From the NCBI RefSeq assembly GCF_007992095.1, contig NZ_BJZP01000026.1, positions 1 through 64,000 on the forward strand: a stretch of 64,000 bases of DNA, in the 5' to 3' direction. Positions within the stretch are counted from its first letter, which is position 1, and the number at the start of each line of letters is the position of its first letter. This document shows positions 53,386 to 63,871 of the stretch, one piece after another. The translations under genes and the position numbers were made by a program. Below the pieces are notes generated by a model, which worked only from the letters and a program-made list of their open reading frames with translations, made no database searches and was not told the origin of the DNA. The DNA is from Paenirhizobium naphthalenivorans. Lineage in GTDB: Bacteria; Pseudomonadota; Alphaproteobacteria; Rhizobiales; Rhizobiaceae.

Positions 53386-54063
53386 ATGAAGCCCGTTCAG
53401 AAGACCAGCCTCGCCGACACGGCGACCGAAGCCATCCGCGAAGAGATCATATCCGGTCGCTTCCCGGTCGGCTCGCGTCTGCCGAACGAAGCGACGCTGT
53501 GCACCACGCTCGGCGTCAGCCGTGGCACCGTGCGCGAAGCGGTGCGCGTGCTCGCGTCCCAGGGCCTGCTGGAAGTACTGCAAGGGTCCGGCACCTACGT
53601 TCGTTCCGCCTCTGACGGCAGTCGCACGCTGGACGCCGCTCGCCATGCCAGCCTCCGCGACCGTTTCGAGGCCCGCTGCGCGCTCGACGTCGAGGCCGCC
53701 AGACTTGCCGCCCGGCGCGCCACGCCCGCAACGATCGCCCGACTGCGCGCCCTGCTGGCCCAACGTGGCAATTCCGATGTTGGCGACAGGGAGAGCTTCA
53801 TCACCCGAGATCTCGCCTTCCACAAGGCCGTCATCGCCGCCTCGGGCAACAGGGCCATGATCGAACTTTTCAACTTCTTCTCGGCTTCGATCACGGAGAC
53901 GATCCAGGCGACGACCGGCGGAGAATTGCCCGAACCCGACATCGCCGCCCACGCGGCGATCATTGACGCGATTGAAACCGGCGATCCGGACAAGGCCGAT
54001 GCGGCGGTGCGTCGCTTCATGGCGCCGGTCTTCGCCTTTCTCGATGGAAAGACCGACACGTGA
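53386..54063 (+). CDS. GntR-family regulator with FCD domain, FadR type (225 aa)
   Basis: Transcriptional regulator with a winged helix (residues about 8-72, RLPNEATLCTTLGVSRGTVREAVRVL) and a helical FCD effector domain (about 90-215) holding the metal-binding acids and histidines usual there (DLAFHKAVIAASGNRAMIELF, HAAIIDAIETGD). It is followed with a four-base overlap (GTGA) by an MFS transporter, so it likely controls that exporter. FCD regulators often respond to small organic acids. The exact ligand is not visible. Confidence 0.9.
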   Translation: MKPVQKTSLADTATEAIREEIISGRFPVGSRLPNEATLCTTLGVSRGTVREAVRVLASQGLLEVLQGSGTYVRSASDGSRTLDAARHASLRDRFEARCALDVEAARLAARRATPATIARLRALLAQRGNSDVGDRESFITRDLAFHKAVIAASGNRAMIELFNFFSASITETIQATTGGELPEPDIAAHAAIIDAIETGDPDKADAAVRRFMAPVFAFLDGKTDT

Positions 54064-55343
54064 CCATGACCGAACAGACCAAGCCACTCGATCTGGGCGA
54101 CGAACTCCTGATCGATGCGGAGGACACACCGCCTGCGCCACCGCCCACCGCAGTGATGAGCCCGCTCGCGCGCCTCCTGCTTGGCATCAGCCTGGTTCTG
54201 ATCGCCTTCAATCTGCGGCCGCTCTTTTCCAGTGCCTCGGCCCTACTGCCGGAAATCCGCTCGCAACTGGGGCTTTCCGCGGCCGGCGCCAGTCTGCTGA
54301 CCACCGTGCCGGTCGCCTGCCTCGGCCTGTTCTCTCCGCTTGCACCGCGCCTCGCCGGACGTTTCGGAGCAGAACGGACACTGCTCGCGGCCGTTGCCCT
54401 GCTTGCGCTCGGCACCGCGCTGCGCGGCCTGCATTCCGTTCCCCTGCTCTTTCTCGGCACAGCACTCGCCGGCGCCTGCATCGCCATCGGCAATGTCCTT
54501 CTGCCCGGCCTGGTCAAGCGCGACTTCCCCGACAGGGCCGCACTGATGACCGGCTTCTATACAATGGCGCTCTGTGCCGGGGCGGCCGGTGCCGCCGGCC
54601 TGACCTTGCCGGCGGAGGCAGTCCTAGGTGGTTCTCTCGGCGCCACGCTGGCGATCTGGGCCATCCCCGCCGCCATCGTTGGCGTCATCTGGTTACCTCA
54701 GGCCCTCGGCAGCAGGGCTAAGCCGGCGAAGACCAGTTTTCGAGTCGAGGGATTGTGGCGCGACCGTCTGGCCTGGCAAGTGACCCTTTTCATGGGGCTA
54801 CAATCGGCTCTCGCCTACTGTGTCTTCGGCTGGCTGGTGCCGATCCTTCGGGATCGCGGCATCGATGGCGTCACCGCCGGAGCGATCGTCTCGCTCTCGG
54901 TCATGGTACAGGCCGCATCCTGTATCGTCTCGCCGCAGATCGCCGTACGCGGCAAGGATCAGCGACTGGTCCATGTCGCCCTCGCCGCCATCGCCGTCAT
55001 CGGCCTGCTCGGCCTCTTGTTCGCACCGCTCTCGACCGTCTGGCCGTTCGCCGTGCTGCAAGGCATCGGCCAAGGTGGGCTGGTCGCCGTGGCCCTGACC
55101 GCCGTCGTGCTGCGCTCACCTGACCCGCATGTCGCCGCCCATCTGTCCGGCATGGCGCAATTCGTCGGCTATACGCTGGCCGCGATCGCACCGCTGCTGG
55201 TCGGCCTCATCCGGGACTGGACCGGCAGCTTCGCCGCCACCTCGACTGTCTTCGTCGCCTTCGGTCTCGGCGCGGCAATCAACGGATGGGGAGCCGGCCG
55301 CGCCTTGCATGTCGACGTCAGGACCATCCGTAACGAACCCTGA
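54060..55343 (+). CDS. MFS transporter, CynX/NimT family (427 aa)
   Basis: Twelve-helix major facilitator protein of the CynX/NimT (cyanate/nitroimidazole) branch, recognised by the N-terminal helix motif LIAFNLRPLFSSASALLPEI, RFGAERTLLAAVALLALGTALRG and the characteristic helix-5/6 LGNVLLPGLVKRDFPD-like segment IGNVLLPGLVKRDFPD. The first ~30 residues are cytosolic and acidic. GTG 54060 overlaps the GntR stop as GTGA and has GGAAAG eight bases upstream; ATG 54066 is the alternative start. It probably exports a small anion or drug under GntR control; the substrate is unknown. Confidence 0.88.
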   Translation: MTMTEQTKPLDLGDELLIDAEDTPPAPPPTAVMSPLARLLLGISLVLIAFNLRPLFSSASALLPEIRSQLGLSAAGASLLTTVPVACLGLFSPLAPRLAGRFGAERTLLAAVALLALGTALRGLHSVPLLFLGTALAGACIAIGNVLLPGLVKRDFPDRAALMTGFYTMALCAGAAGAAGLTLPAEAVLGGSLGATLAIWAIPAAIVGVIWLPQALGSRAKPAKTSFRVEGLWRDRLAWQVTLFMGLQSALAYCVFGWLVPILRDRGIDGVTAGAIVSLSVMVQAASCIVSPQIAVRGKDQRLVHVALAAIAVIGLLGLLFAPLSTVWPFAVLQGIGQGGLVAVALTAVVLRSPDPHVAAHLSGMAQFVGYTLAAIAPLLVGLIRDWTGSFAATSTVFVAFGLGAAINGWGAGRALHVDVRTIRNEP

Positions 55344-55449
55344 CGCAGGTCGTACAGGCGCGGTGCGCGACCTCGGGTACAATTGACAAGCGCGTGTTAT
55401 AGACGAAGACTATCCTTCACCAAAATGTACACGCGTGGGGAGGGGCATC

Positions 55450-58400
55450 ATGTCCAGGCACAGGTCTAAAGGCTTCATCGCACTTCTGTTCGGCCTTCTT
55501 TCTCTGGCGCCACCCGCCCTATCGGCCGGCGGTCGCAGCATCGTCACCACACGAGACGGCGACTATTTTGGGTTCGATCTGCGAACAGAACAGAACGTAT
55601 CCCTAGCCCAGTGCGAAACGAGCTGCATCGCCGACAGCGAATGCAGGGCGTTCACCTATAACCCCAAGGTCAAGTGGTGCTTCCTCAAGCATGACTTCAA
55701 CCAGCTGAACACCTTTGCCGGTGCCATCGCCGGCCGTATCGTCGAACAAGGCCGCGAGCCGGACATCGGTGCGCCGTCCCGGCCCGATTTTGTGTCCGAG
55801 CAGTTGGCGCAGGATGCGCGCGAGCAACGCGCCGACTTGGCTCTGACTGAAGATCAGCAGGGTTTAGGCCATAACGAATTGCTCGCCCTCGGGCGGCAGG
55901 CGCTCGCGGTTCGCAACTATGAAAGTGCACTGCACGCCTTCAAAGGCGCTCTCGCGCTCACCCCGGAAGACCCCTCCGTTTGGCTCGACGTGGCGCGTGC
56001 CGCCAATGCGATCACAAACAACAGCGAAATGACCGGACAAGGCGTGCTGGCCGCTTTTAACGGCTACCTGCTGACGCGCTCCACCCAGGCCCGCGCCGAT
56101 GCGCTGGCCGTGCTTGCCAAGGGGCTCGAGAACTCGGAGAACTATCGAGGCGCGCTCAATGCCTACAAGGCAAGCCTCGGGCTCGTGACCGCCAAGACCG
56201 TCCAGGCCGCCTATAACGACCTACGTGCCCGCAAGGGCTTCCGCGTCGTCAGCAATACTGTCGATGCCGACAGCCTGACACCGCGCGCCTGCGTCGAGTT
56301 TTCCGATCCGCTGATCAAGCGTGGCGTCGACTACACTCCCTTCGTGACCCTTGACGGGGTGGCACCGAAAGCCGTCGAAGCCAAGGATAACCAGATTTGC
56401 GTCGAGGGACTGACCCACGGCGCGCGCTACAAGCTCGCTTTGCGTGCCGGCCTGCCGTCCTCCGTCGAGGAGGATCTCCAGGCCCAGGTGGACCTTGATA
56501 TTTATGTGAAGGATCGCTCCGCGTCCGTCCGCTTCACCGGCGATAATTTCGTCCTGCCGTCAACCGCGCGCCGCGGCATTCCGCTGGTCTCGGTCAACAC
56601 CGAGAGCGCCAAGCTGCAGCTTTATCGCATCGGCGACCGCAACGTCGCGCCGCTCTTGGCCGCATCACAGTTCCTCACCCAGCTCGACGGCTACGGCGCC
56701 GACCGTATCGAAAGCGAGAGCGGCGAGCTGATCTGGCAGGGCACGATCGACATCGCCAGCGAACTCAACAAGGACGTGGTCACCAGCTTCCCGGTCGACG
56801 AGGCATTGCCCAAGCGCCGTCCCGGCATCTATGTCATGACCGCCACCGTCGCCAACGCCAATAGCGAAAACTGGGATACCCGCGCGACCCAATGGTTCGT
56901 CGTCTCCGACATCGGCCTCTCGACTTTTGCCGGCACAGACGGCCTGCACGTTTTTGCCCGGTCGCTGGCGAGCGCCGCACCCCTGGCCGATGTCGACCTG
57001 CAACTAATCGCCAAGAACAACGAAGTTCTCGCGACCGCCCGCACCGACACCGAGGGCCGGGCACGCTTCGATGCCGGCCTGATGCGGGCCGGAGCCGCCC
57101 TTGCCCCTGCAGTGATCGTCGCCCGTAAGAACGAGGACGACAATGTCTTCCTCGACATGACCCGCGCCGGCTTCGACCTCTCCGACCGCGGCGTCACCGG
57201 CCGGCCCGCTCCGGGCGCGATCGACTTGCTCGCCTGGACAGAGCGGGGCATCTATCGTCCCGGAGAAACGGTGCATGCCGCAGCGCTGTCACGCGACACT
57301 GAGGCCACCGCGATCGAGCGACTGCCGCTGACCTTCATCTTCAACCGTCCTGACGGGGTCGAATTCCGCCGCATGGTGGTCACCAGCGAAACGCTCGGCG
57401 GCTATTCTGCCGATCTGCCTCTGCTTGCCGACGCCATGCGCGGCACCTGGACGATCAACATCTACACGGATCCGAAGAAGGAGCCGATCGCCCGGAAGGG
57501 CTTCCTGGTCGACGATTTCGTGCCGGACAGGCTGGAATTCGACATAACCAGTGACACAACCAGCATCGAACCAGGTGTTGCCGTGTTGGTTGCCGTCGAT
57601 GGCCGCTATCTCTATGGCGCGCCGGCCGCCGGACTGACGCTGGAGGGCGAAGTGAACATTCGCCCGACCCGCACCAGCCCTGCCTACGAACGCTATGTCT
57701 TTGGTCTCGCCGACGAGGAACAGAACGAGGACAGCCGTATCCCGCTGGAAGCGCTGGAGCCGCTCGACGAGCACGGCAAGACCCGCTTCGACGTCGACAT
57801 CAGCGAACTGCCCTCGACCACGCAGATGCTGGAGGCGGAGATCGTCCTGCGCATGGTGGAAGGCGGCGGCCGTGCGGTAGAGCGCAAGCTTACCCTGCCT
57901 GTGCGCCCGGAAGGCGCAATGATCGGCGTGAAGCCGGAGTTCATCGGCGATCTTGCCGAGAATTCCATTGGCCGTTTCCATGTCATCGCCGTTGGCCCGA
58001 ATGGCGAAAAGCAGGCGCTGCCCGGCGCCAAATGGAAGCTCGTCAGCCTGGAGCGGAATTACCAATGGTATCGCGACGGCTCATCATGGCGCTATGAACC
58101 GATCATCACCACCAAGCAGGTGGCCGACGGCGCGGTCGACATTAAAACTGACGGCGCAGAAATCGCCGTGCCTGTAACCTGGGGCCGCTACCGGCTCGAA
58201 ATCGAACAGGCGAGCGCCGACGGTGCCGCCACGAGCGTCGAGTTCGACGCCGGCTGGTTCGTCGAGGCAAGCTCGACGGAAACACCAGATGCGCTGGAAG
58301 TCGGCCTCGACAAGGAAAACTACAAGGTCGGCGAGACGGCCAAGCTCAAGGTCTCCCCACGCTTTGCCGGTGAACTGCTGCTGACTGTCGGCACCGATGC

Positions 58401-60909
58401 GCTTATCTCCACCCAGACCGCCAGCATTCCGGTCGGCGGCGGCGAGGTCGAGATACCGATCACCGCCGACATCGTCGCCGGCGCCTATGTCACCGCCACC
58501 CTCTTCCGTCCCGGCGAGGCACAGGAAAGCCGAATGCCGATGCGGGCGATCGGCGTGACCTGGCTGGCCGTCGATCCGGGTTCCGACAAGCTGGCGGTCA
58601 AGCTGACGCCACCGAAACAGACTCTGCCCCGCCAGCCACTGCAAATCCCGATCGAGGTGGTAGGGGCCGGCATTGGCGAAGAAGCCTATGTCATGGTTGC
58701 CGCCGTCGACGTCGGCATCCTCAACCTGACACGCTACGAAGCGCCAGACCCGGCAACCTGGTATTTCGGTCAACGCCGCCTCGGCATCGAGATGCGCGAC
58801 CTTTACGGCCGCCTGATCGACGGGTCGCTCGGCGCGACGGGAAAGCTGCGTACCGGTGGTGACGGCGCCGAAATGCCGCTGCAAGGTAATCCGCCAAAGG
58901 AAAAGCTCGTCGCCTTCTTCTCCGGTCCGGTAAAGCTCGATGCGGATGGCAAGGCAACCGTCAGTTTCGACATCCCGCAGTTCAACGGCACAGCCCGAGT
59001 GATGGCCGTCGCCTGGTCGAAATCGGGTGTCGGCCATGCCGAAACTGATGTCATCATCCGCGATCCGATCGTCGTCACAGCGAGCCTGCCGCGCTTCCTC
59101 GCCCCCGGCGACGTCAGCGCCTTGCGGCTCGACATCGTCGCGACCGACGCGCCGGCTGGCGAATACACGCTCGCCGTCAGCCCGAATGATCCCGTCGCTG
59201 TCGACCCGTCGAAAGCGACCCAGACGATCAGCCTCGAAGTGGGCGGCAAAACGACCGTCACGTTACCAATCACCGGTCTCCAGCCGGGCCAGGGCACGAT
59301 CGACATCGCGCTTTCGGGCGGCGATGGTATTTCTCTCGACCAGCAGTTAATCCTGCCCGTCAGACCCTCTTCATTGCCGGTCACCGAACGACGCATCATC
59401 AACCTTGCCGCCGGCCGCAGCCTGACCGTCGACGGCAATCTCTTGGCCGACAGCCTGTTGCAGGACGCCTCGGTCAGCCTGAACGTTTCACGCACCGAGG
59501 GTTTCGACATCCCGGCGCTGATGATGAGCCTCGATCGCTACCCCTACGGTTGCGCCGAGCAGACCACCAGCCGCGCCCTGCCGCTAGTCTACTTCGACGA
59601 ACTGCAGCCCGGCTCGGGCCTGCCCGCCGATACCGAAATCAGGAAACGCGTCCAGGACGCGGTCTACCGCGTGCTGTCCTACCAGTCTTCGAGCGGCAGC
59701 TTCGGCCTCTGGTCTCCCGGTTACGAAGACCTCTGGCTCGACGCCTATGTCAGCGACTTCCTGACAAGAGCACGCGAACAGAAGTTTGACGTGCCGGATG
59801 AAGCCATGGTGCAGGCGCTGGAAAACCTGCAAAACCGCATCGGCTATGACACCAACATCAAGGACCGCGGCAACGAGATCGCCTATTCGCTCTACGTCCT
59901 GGCCCGCAATCGCCGGGCCGCGATCAGCGACCTGCGCTACTATGCCGATACCATGCTCGGTGACTTCCCAACTCCACTGTCCAAGGCCCATCTGGCCGCC
60001 GCCCTTGCACTTTATGGCGATGCGCAACGCTCGCAGGCCGTATTCCTCGATGCCGCCGGCATGTCGGAAGAGGCACGCCTGCACAAGGTCAGCCTGAACC
60101 GCTCGGACTACGGCTCGTCGCTACGCGACGCCGCCGCGGTTCTGGCACTTGCCGCCGAAAGCCGGCCGGTGCCGCCGATCGTGCCGATCCTTGCCAAGGT
60201 GGTGAGTGCCGAACTGCGCGAAAAACGCTACCTCAGCACCCAGGAACAGACCTGGGCTCTGCTCGCCGCCCGCGCGCTCGACCAAGGCGACGAAGGGATC
60301 AACGTTGATGTCAATGGTGCAAGCCACACTGGCAGCTACCGAGCCAGCATCACCGGCGATGCCCTGCTCAACCATCCGGTTATGCTCACCAACGAGGGCG
60401 GCGATCCGCTCATCGCTTCGGTGACCACGGTGGCGGCCCCGAGTAGGCCGCTGCCAGCCACAGAGGAAGGCTTCACCATCACCCGCAGCTATTACACCCT
60501 TGATGGCGAGGAGGCGAATGTCAGCGAGGCCCAACAGAATGAGCGCTACGTCGTCGTGCTCGGGGTGACGGAAACCGACGAATGGCCGGCCGAATTGTTG
60601 ATCACCGACCTGCTACCTGCCGGCTTCGAGATCGACAATCCGAGCCTGGTGGACAGCGCCAAGCTCGCCAACTTCGACTGGATCGGCGAGACGGAGGCCG
60701 CTCATCTCGAATTCCGCAACGACCGCTTCGTCGCGGCAATCCACCGGAATGCCCGCGAGAATGATGCGATCACTCTGGCCTATGTGGTGCGCGCGGTGAC
60801 CCCCGGTGTCTATGACCACCCGGCAGCCAATGTCGAGGACATGTATCGCCCGCAGTTCTTCGCCCGCACGGCGACGGGACGGATGGAGGTTCTGGCAGCG
60901 AAACAATGA
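55450..60909 (+). CDS. Alpha-2-macroglobulin family protein with PAN domain (1819 aa)
   Basis: Large periplasmic protein of the bacterial alpha-2-macroglobulin type (YfaS/YfhM relative) thought to trap proteases. It has a signal peptide (cleavage near ALSA-GG) but no lipobox, so it is soluble rather than anchored as in E. coli. A PAN/Apple domain (about 20-100, cysteines in LAQCETSCIADSECRAFTYN) is followed by TPR-like helices (150-270), many beta domains, and the thioester motif YGCAEQTTS with Cys1368, Glu1370 and Gln1371. The stop overlaps the pbpC start as ATGA, the classic pairing with PBP1C. ATG 55450 has GGGGAGGGG upstream. Confidence 0.95.
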   Translation: MSRHRSKGFIALLFGLLSLAPPALSAGGRSIVTTRDGDYFGFDLRTEQNVSLAQCETSCIADSECRAFTYNPKVKWCFLKHDFNQLNTFAGAIAGRIVEQGREPDIGAPSRPDFVSEQLAQDAREQRADLALTEDQQGLGHNELLALGRQALAVRNYESALHAFKGALALTPEDPSVWLDVARAANAITNNSEMTGQGVLAAFNGYLLTRSTQARADALAVLAKGLENSENYRGALNAYKASLGLVTAKTVQAAYNDLRARKGFRVVSNTVDADSLTPRACVEFSDPLIKRGVDYTPFVTLDGVAPKAVEAKDNQICVEGLTHGARYKLALRAGLPSSVEEDLQAQVDLDIYVKDRSASVRFTGDNFVLPSTARRGIPLVSVNTESAKLQLYRIGDRNVAPLLAASQFLTQLDGYGADRIESESGELIWQGTIDIASELNKDVVTSFPVDEALPKRRPGIYVMTATVANANSENWDTRATQWFVVSDIGLSTFAGTDGLHVFARSLASAAPLADVDLQLIAKNNEVLATARTDTEGRARFDAGLMRAGAALAPAVIVARKNEDDNVFLDMTRAGFDLSDRGVTGRPAPGAIDLLAWTERGIYRPGETVHAAALSRDTEATAIERLPLTFIFNRPDGVEFRRMVVTSETLGGYSADLPLLADAMRGTWTINIYTDPKKEPIARKGFLVDDFVPDRLEFDITSDTTSIEPGVAVLVAVDGRYLYGAPAAGLTLEGEVNIRPTRTSPAYERYVFGLADEEQNEDSRIPLEALEPLDEHGKTRFDVDISELPSTTQMLEAEIVLRMVEGGGRAVERKLTLPVRPEGAMIGVKPEFIGDLAENSIGRFHVIAVGPNGEKQALPGAKWKLVSLERNYQWYRDGSSWRYEPIITTKQVADGAVDIKTDGAEIAVPVTWGRYRLEIEQASADGAATSVEFDAGWFVEASSTETPDALEVGLDKENYKVGETAKLKVSPRFAGELLLTVGTDALISTQTASIPVGGGEVEIPITADIVAGAYVTATLFRPGEAQESRMPMRAIGVTWLAVDPGSDKLAVKLTPPKQTLPRQPLQIPIEVVGAGIGEEAYVMVAAVDVGILNLTRYEAPDPATWYFGQRRLGIEMRDLYGRLIDGSLGATGKLRTGGDGAEMPLQGNPPKEKLVAFFSGPVKLDADGKATVSFDIPQFNGTARVMAVAWSKSGVGHAETDVIIRDPIVVTASLPRFLAPGDVSALRLDIVATDAPAGEYTLAVSPNDPVAVDPSKATQTISLEVGGKTTVTLPITGLQPGQGTIDIALSGGDGISLDQQLILPVRPSSLPVTERRIINLAAGRSLTVDGNLLADSLLQDASVSLNVSRTEGFDIPALMMSLDRYPYGCAEQTTSRALPLVYFDELQPGSGLPADTEIRKRVQDAVYRVLSYQSSSGSFGLWSPGYEDLWLDAYVSDFLTRAREQKFDVPDEAMVQALENLQNRIGYDTNIKDRGNEIAYSLYVLARNRRAAISDLRYYADTMLGDFPTPLSKAHLAAALALYGDAQRSQAVFLDAAGMSEEARLHKVSLNRSDYGSSLRDAAAVLALAAESRPVPPIVPILAKVVSAELREKRYLSTQEQTWALLAARALDQGDEGINVDVNGASHTGSYRASITGDALLNHPVMLTNEGGDPLIASVTTVAAPSRPLPATEEGFTITRSYYTLDGEEANVSEAQQNERYVVVLGVTETDEWPAELLITDLLPAGFEIDNPSLVDSAKLANFDWIGETEAAHLEFRNDRFVAAIHRNARENDAITLAYVVRAVTPGVYDHPAANVEDMYRPQFFARTATGRMEVLAAKQ

Positions 60910-62996
60910 GGCTGATCAGAACCATAGGGATCGGGGCGCTTTGCGCCGGTCTGGCGACCGGCGCAGGCATTGCCGGCTTCCTGTGGGCCGACAGCGCCTT
61001 CCCTCCACCGCTCGAACATACCGCGGTCGTCTCGACCGAGGTGGTCGACCGCGACAGCCGTTTGCTGCGCGCCTTCTCCACCCCGGATGGCCGGTGGCGG
61101 CTGCGAACGCGCTCCGCCGATGTCGACCCGCAATTTCTGAAAATGCTGATCGCCTACGAAGATCGCCGCTTCGAGGAACACCGTGGCGTGGATCCCATGG
61201 CGCTCGGGCGCGCCGCTGTGCAACTTGTCGCCAACGGCCGCATCATCTCCGGCGGCTCGACCATCAGCATGCAGGTCGCGCGATTGATCGAGCCGCGCCG
61301 GGAGCGCTCGATCGTCGCCAAGCTGATCCAGATCGCCCGTGCCATCCAGATCGAGCGCCGCCTCGACAAGGCAGAGATCCTCGACCTCTATCTGACGCTC
61401 GCGCCCTATGGCGGCAATCTCGAAGGTGTGCGGGCCGCGAGCCTTGCCTATTTCGGCAAGGAACCGCGTCGCCTTTCGGTGGAGGAGGCGGCCCTCCTCG
61501 TCGCGCTGCCGCAATTGCCGGAGCGCCGCCGCCCCGACCGCCACCCGCAGATCGCGGAGGCAGCCCGCCACCGGGTGCTCGAACGCATGCAAACCGCCGG
61601 GGTGCTGGCACAAAACGAAATCGCCCGCGCCGAAGCGAGTGCCGTGCCGACGAAGCGCCAGCGCTTGCCGGCCCTGGCCGCTCACGTGGCGGAAGCCGCA
61701 CGCCGGAAAGCGCCGGACACCGCACGCCATGTCACGACGCTTGATGCCGCCGTACAGCGGAGGCTGGAGACTGTCGCCGTCCAGGCCGCCGCGAAGCTCG
61801 ACCCGAAAGTCTCTCTCGCCCTGATGATGGTCGATGCCACGACAGGAGAGATCCTCGCCGAAGTGGGGGCGGCCGACTATTTCGACGCCTCGCGCTCCGG
61901 CTGGATCGACATGACTCGCCAGAGCCGCTCTCCGGGCTCGACACTCAAGCCGTTCATCTATGGACTGGCCTTTGAAGAAGGGCTCGTCGCACAAGAGACC
62001 ATCGTCGAGGACCGGCCGGCCGATTTCTTCGGTTACCGTCCGAAGAATTTCGACATGAGCTATCAGGGCGACGTATCGATCCGCCAGGCCCTGCAATTGT
62101 CCCTCAACGTGCCGGCCGTCCGCTTGCTCGATGCTCTGGGCCCAACGAAACTGATGGCCAGACTGCGCCGCGCCGAGGTCACACCTCGCCTGCCGACAGC
62201 GGAAGCGCCGGGCCTCGCCATCGCGCTCGGCGGGGTCGGCATGTCACTGAAGGACCTTGTCCAGCTCTACGCCGGGCTCGCCAACCGCGACACTCCGGTC
62301 AGGCTCGGAGATGGCGTGCGTGACACGCCCGGCCCGATCGACGCACCGGCGCTGTTCGAGCCCGTCGTCGCGTGGAACGTTGCGGACATTCTCTCCGCCG
62401 TCCTTCCACCGCTCGGCAGCCCGAGAAGCGGTATCGCCTACAAGACCGGGACAAGCTACGGCTATCGCGATGCCTGGTCGGTGGGCTTCGACGGCCGCTA
62501 CGTCATTGGAGTGTGGATCGGCCGGCCGGACAATGCCGCCATTCCCGGCATCGCCGGTTATGCCACAGCAGCGCCCGTCCTCTTCGAGGCCTTCGCCAAG
62601 TCGGGTATCGCCGGCACACCGCTGCCGCCGGCCCCGCGCGGCGCGGCCCGCATCGCCCAGGCGGAGCTTCCCGTCAGTCAGCGCAGGTTCTCCATGCAGC
62701 CGAACGGCCTGCTCTCTACCTCCACGCGGGAAAAGCCACCGCAGATCGTCTATCCGCCGGAAGGCGCACAGGTCGAACTCGGCAGCGCGCCGGATGGCTC
62801 CATCCTGCCACTCGTGCTCAAACTCCAGGCGGGCCGAGCGCCTTTTCGCTGGCTCGCCAATGGCAAGCCGCTGGCGGAGTTGACCCGGCGCCGCACCAGC
62901 AACTGGATGCCCGAAGGGTCAGGTTATTCGACATTGACGGTGATCGACGCGGCAGGGCGGGCGGCGAGCGTCGGCATTTTCATTCGCTCCCCCTGA
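60906..62996 (+). CDS. pbpC: Penicillin-binding protein 1C (696 aa)
   Basis: Bifunctional peptidoglycan enzyme with one N-terminal membrane anchor (about residues 5-28), a glycosyltransferase domain (catalytic region AYEDRRFEEHRGVDP, then GGSTISMQVARL), a transpeptidase-like domain with Ser345-Lys348 in SPGSTLKPFIYGL and YKTGTSYGYRDAW, and the C-terminal BiPBP_C beta domain (about 605-696). PBP1C is thought to repair peptidoglycan after attack, working with the alpha-2-macroglobulin encoded just upstream with an ATGA overlap. Full length; all motifs intact. Confidence 0.96.
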   Translation: MRLIRTIGIGALCAGLATGAGIAGFLWADSAFPPPLEHTAVVSTEVVDRDSRLLRAFSTPDGRWRLRTRSADVDPQFLKMLIAYEDRRFEEHRGVDPMALGRAAVQLVANGRIISGGSTISMQVARLIEPRRERSIVAKLIQIARAIQIERRLDKAEILDLYLTLAPYGGNLEGVRAASLAYFGKEPRRLSVEEAALLVALPQLPERRRPDRHPQIAEAARHRVLERMQTAGVLAQNEIARAEASAVPTKRQRLPALAAHVAEAARRKAPDTARHVTTLDAAVQRRLETVAVQAAAKLDPKVSLALMMVDATTGEILAEVGAADYFDASRSGWIDMTRQSRSPGSTLKPFIYGLAFEEGLVAQETIVEDRPADFFGYRPKNFDMSYQGDVSIRQALQLSLNVPAVRLLDALGPTKLMARLRRAEVTPRLPTAEAPGLAIALGGVGMSLKDLVQLYAGLANRDTPVRLGDGVRDTPGPIDAPALFEPVVAWNVADILSAVLPPLGSPRSGIAYKTGTSYGYRDAWSVGFDGRYVIGVWIGRPDNAAIPGIAGYATAAPVLFEAFAKSGIAGTPLPPAPRGAARIAQAELPVSQRRFSMQPNGLLSTSTREKPPQIVYPPEGAQVELGSAPDGSILPLVLKLQAGRAPFRWLANGKPLAELTRRRTSNWMPEGSGYSTLTVIDAAGRAASVGIFIRSP

Positions 62997-63095
62997 CCCG
63001 CACGATGTTCGCCAGAGAGAGGAAGTCGCCTTGCACGACACCACCCCTGCCAGCTAAGCAGGTGATGACCTGCCCGAGCGAAAAGTGGAGCAATA

Positions 63096-63515
63096 ATGCA
63101 GGAACCGAAAGTCAGGCCAACCGGCGCCACCGCCAATCTTGGACGCAGCGGCTTTCCCCATATCGTCACCCCGACCGGCGGAACGCTCGACATCGTCACC
63201 GGAGCATCCCAGCCGGGGTTCAATCCGCTGGACCTGCTTTACGCTTCGCTCGCGGCCTGCATGGCGATGAGTGCACGCATCGCCGCGCACAAGATGGGCG
63301 TGCAGGACCAGATCCACGAGATCCGGGCCGAAGCGAGTGGAGAAAAGGCAGACGACGGACCATCCCGCATCGTCCGCTTCGAAGTCGTCTTCACCTTCGA
63401 CGCGGATATTGATGCTGAAACGAAAGCGGCGATCATCCATGCCGCCGAGGAAATCTGTACCGTCAGCAACACGCTGGCCGGCAGCCCGGCTTTGGATCTG
63501 CGCCTCGCCGAGTGA
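63096..63515 (+). CDS. OsmC-family peroxiredoxin-like protein (139 aa)
   Basis: OsmC/Ohr-fold protein that reduces organic hydroperoxides with two cysteines: Cys in YASLAACMAMSAR and Cys in EEICTVSNTL, the positions of the family's active pair. The N-terminal stretch is short and beta-rich. ATG 63096 follows GGAGCAATA. It is 99 bases beyond pbpC and probably separate. In rhizobia such genes are induced by osmotic or oxidative stress; no regulator is visible nearby. Confidence 0.9.
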   Translation: MQEPKVRPTGATANLGRSGFPHIVTPTGGTLDIVTGASQPGFNPLDLLYASLAACMAMSARIAAHKMGVQDQIHEIRAEASGEKADDGPSRIVRFEVVFTFDADIDAETKAAIIHAAEEICTVSNTLAGSPALDLRLAE

Positions 63516-63871
63516 GACTTATGCGTAGCAGATGAACACGATCTCCACTGGAAATGGGTGATGGGCGCCCTAAATCGATTTGAGCGCGGCGCAGATTCGC
63601 CAGGGTCTTGACGCAAGGTCAGACTTCGGTGAGAACCACGGGGTTCCGTGGCCGTTAGACTAAAGGTCGCCGCGGATAAACTATGGTGCCGGGCCCCTCT
63701 GGCGAGAGTTTACGGCGCTCTCGTGATGTCGGTACCGCCAGCAATATGAGCCGGCGGATTCTAGAAAATGATATCGTTGAACATGCCCAAGCCTCGTGCG
63801 TGCCGGGAGACGCGCGGAGTATCTCCACGCCTTTTCCATTCGACCAGCGTTTTCGCGAGGGAGGCACGCCG
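63516..63871. other. Intergenic region after osmC
   Basis: No gene can be supported in this 356-base stretch. A hairpin CCACGG (63636-63641) and CCGTGG (63646-63651) with a GGTT loop is the clearest structure, without a T run. Short frames on the minus strand have neither good starts nor recognisable products. The region presumably holds the promoter of the gene beginning at 63872, whose ribosome-binding site is GAGGGAGGCACGCC. Confidence 0.5.

Noticed and set aside
60810..62096. 428-residue minus-strand frame under pbpC
   Set aside because: It is opposite to a gene with all PBP1C motifs and shows no domain or start signal.
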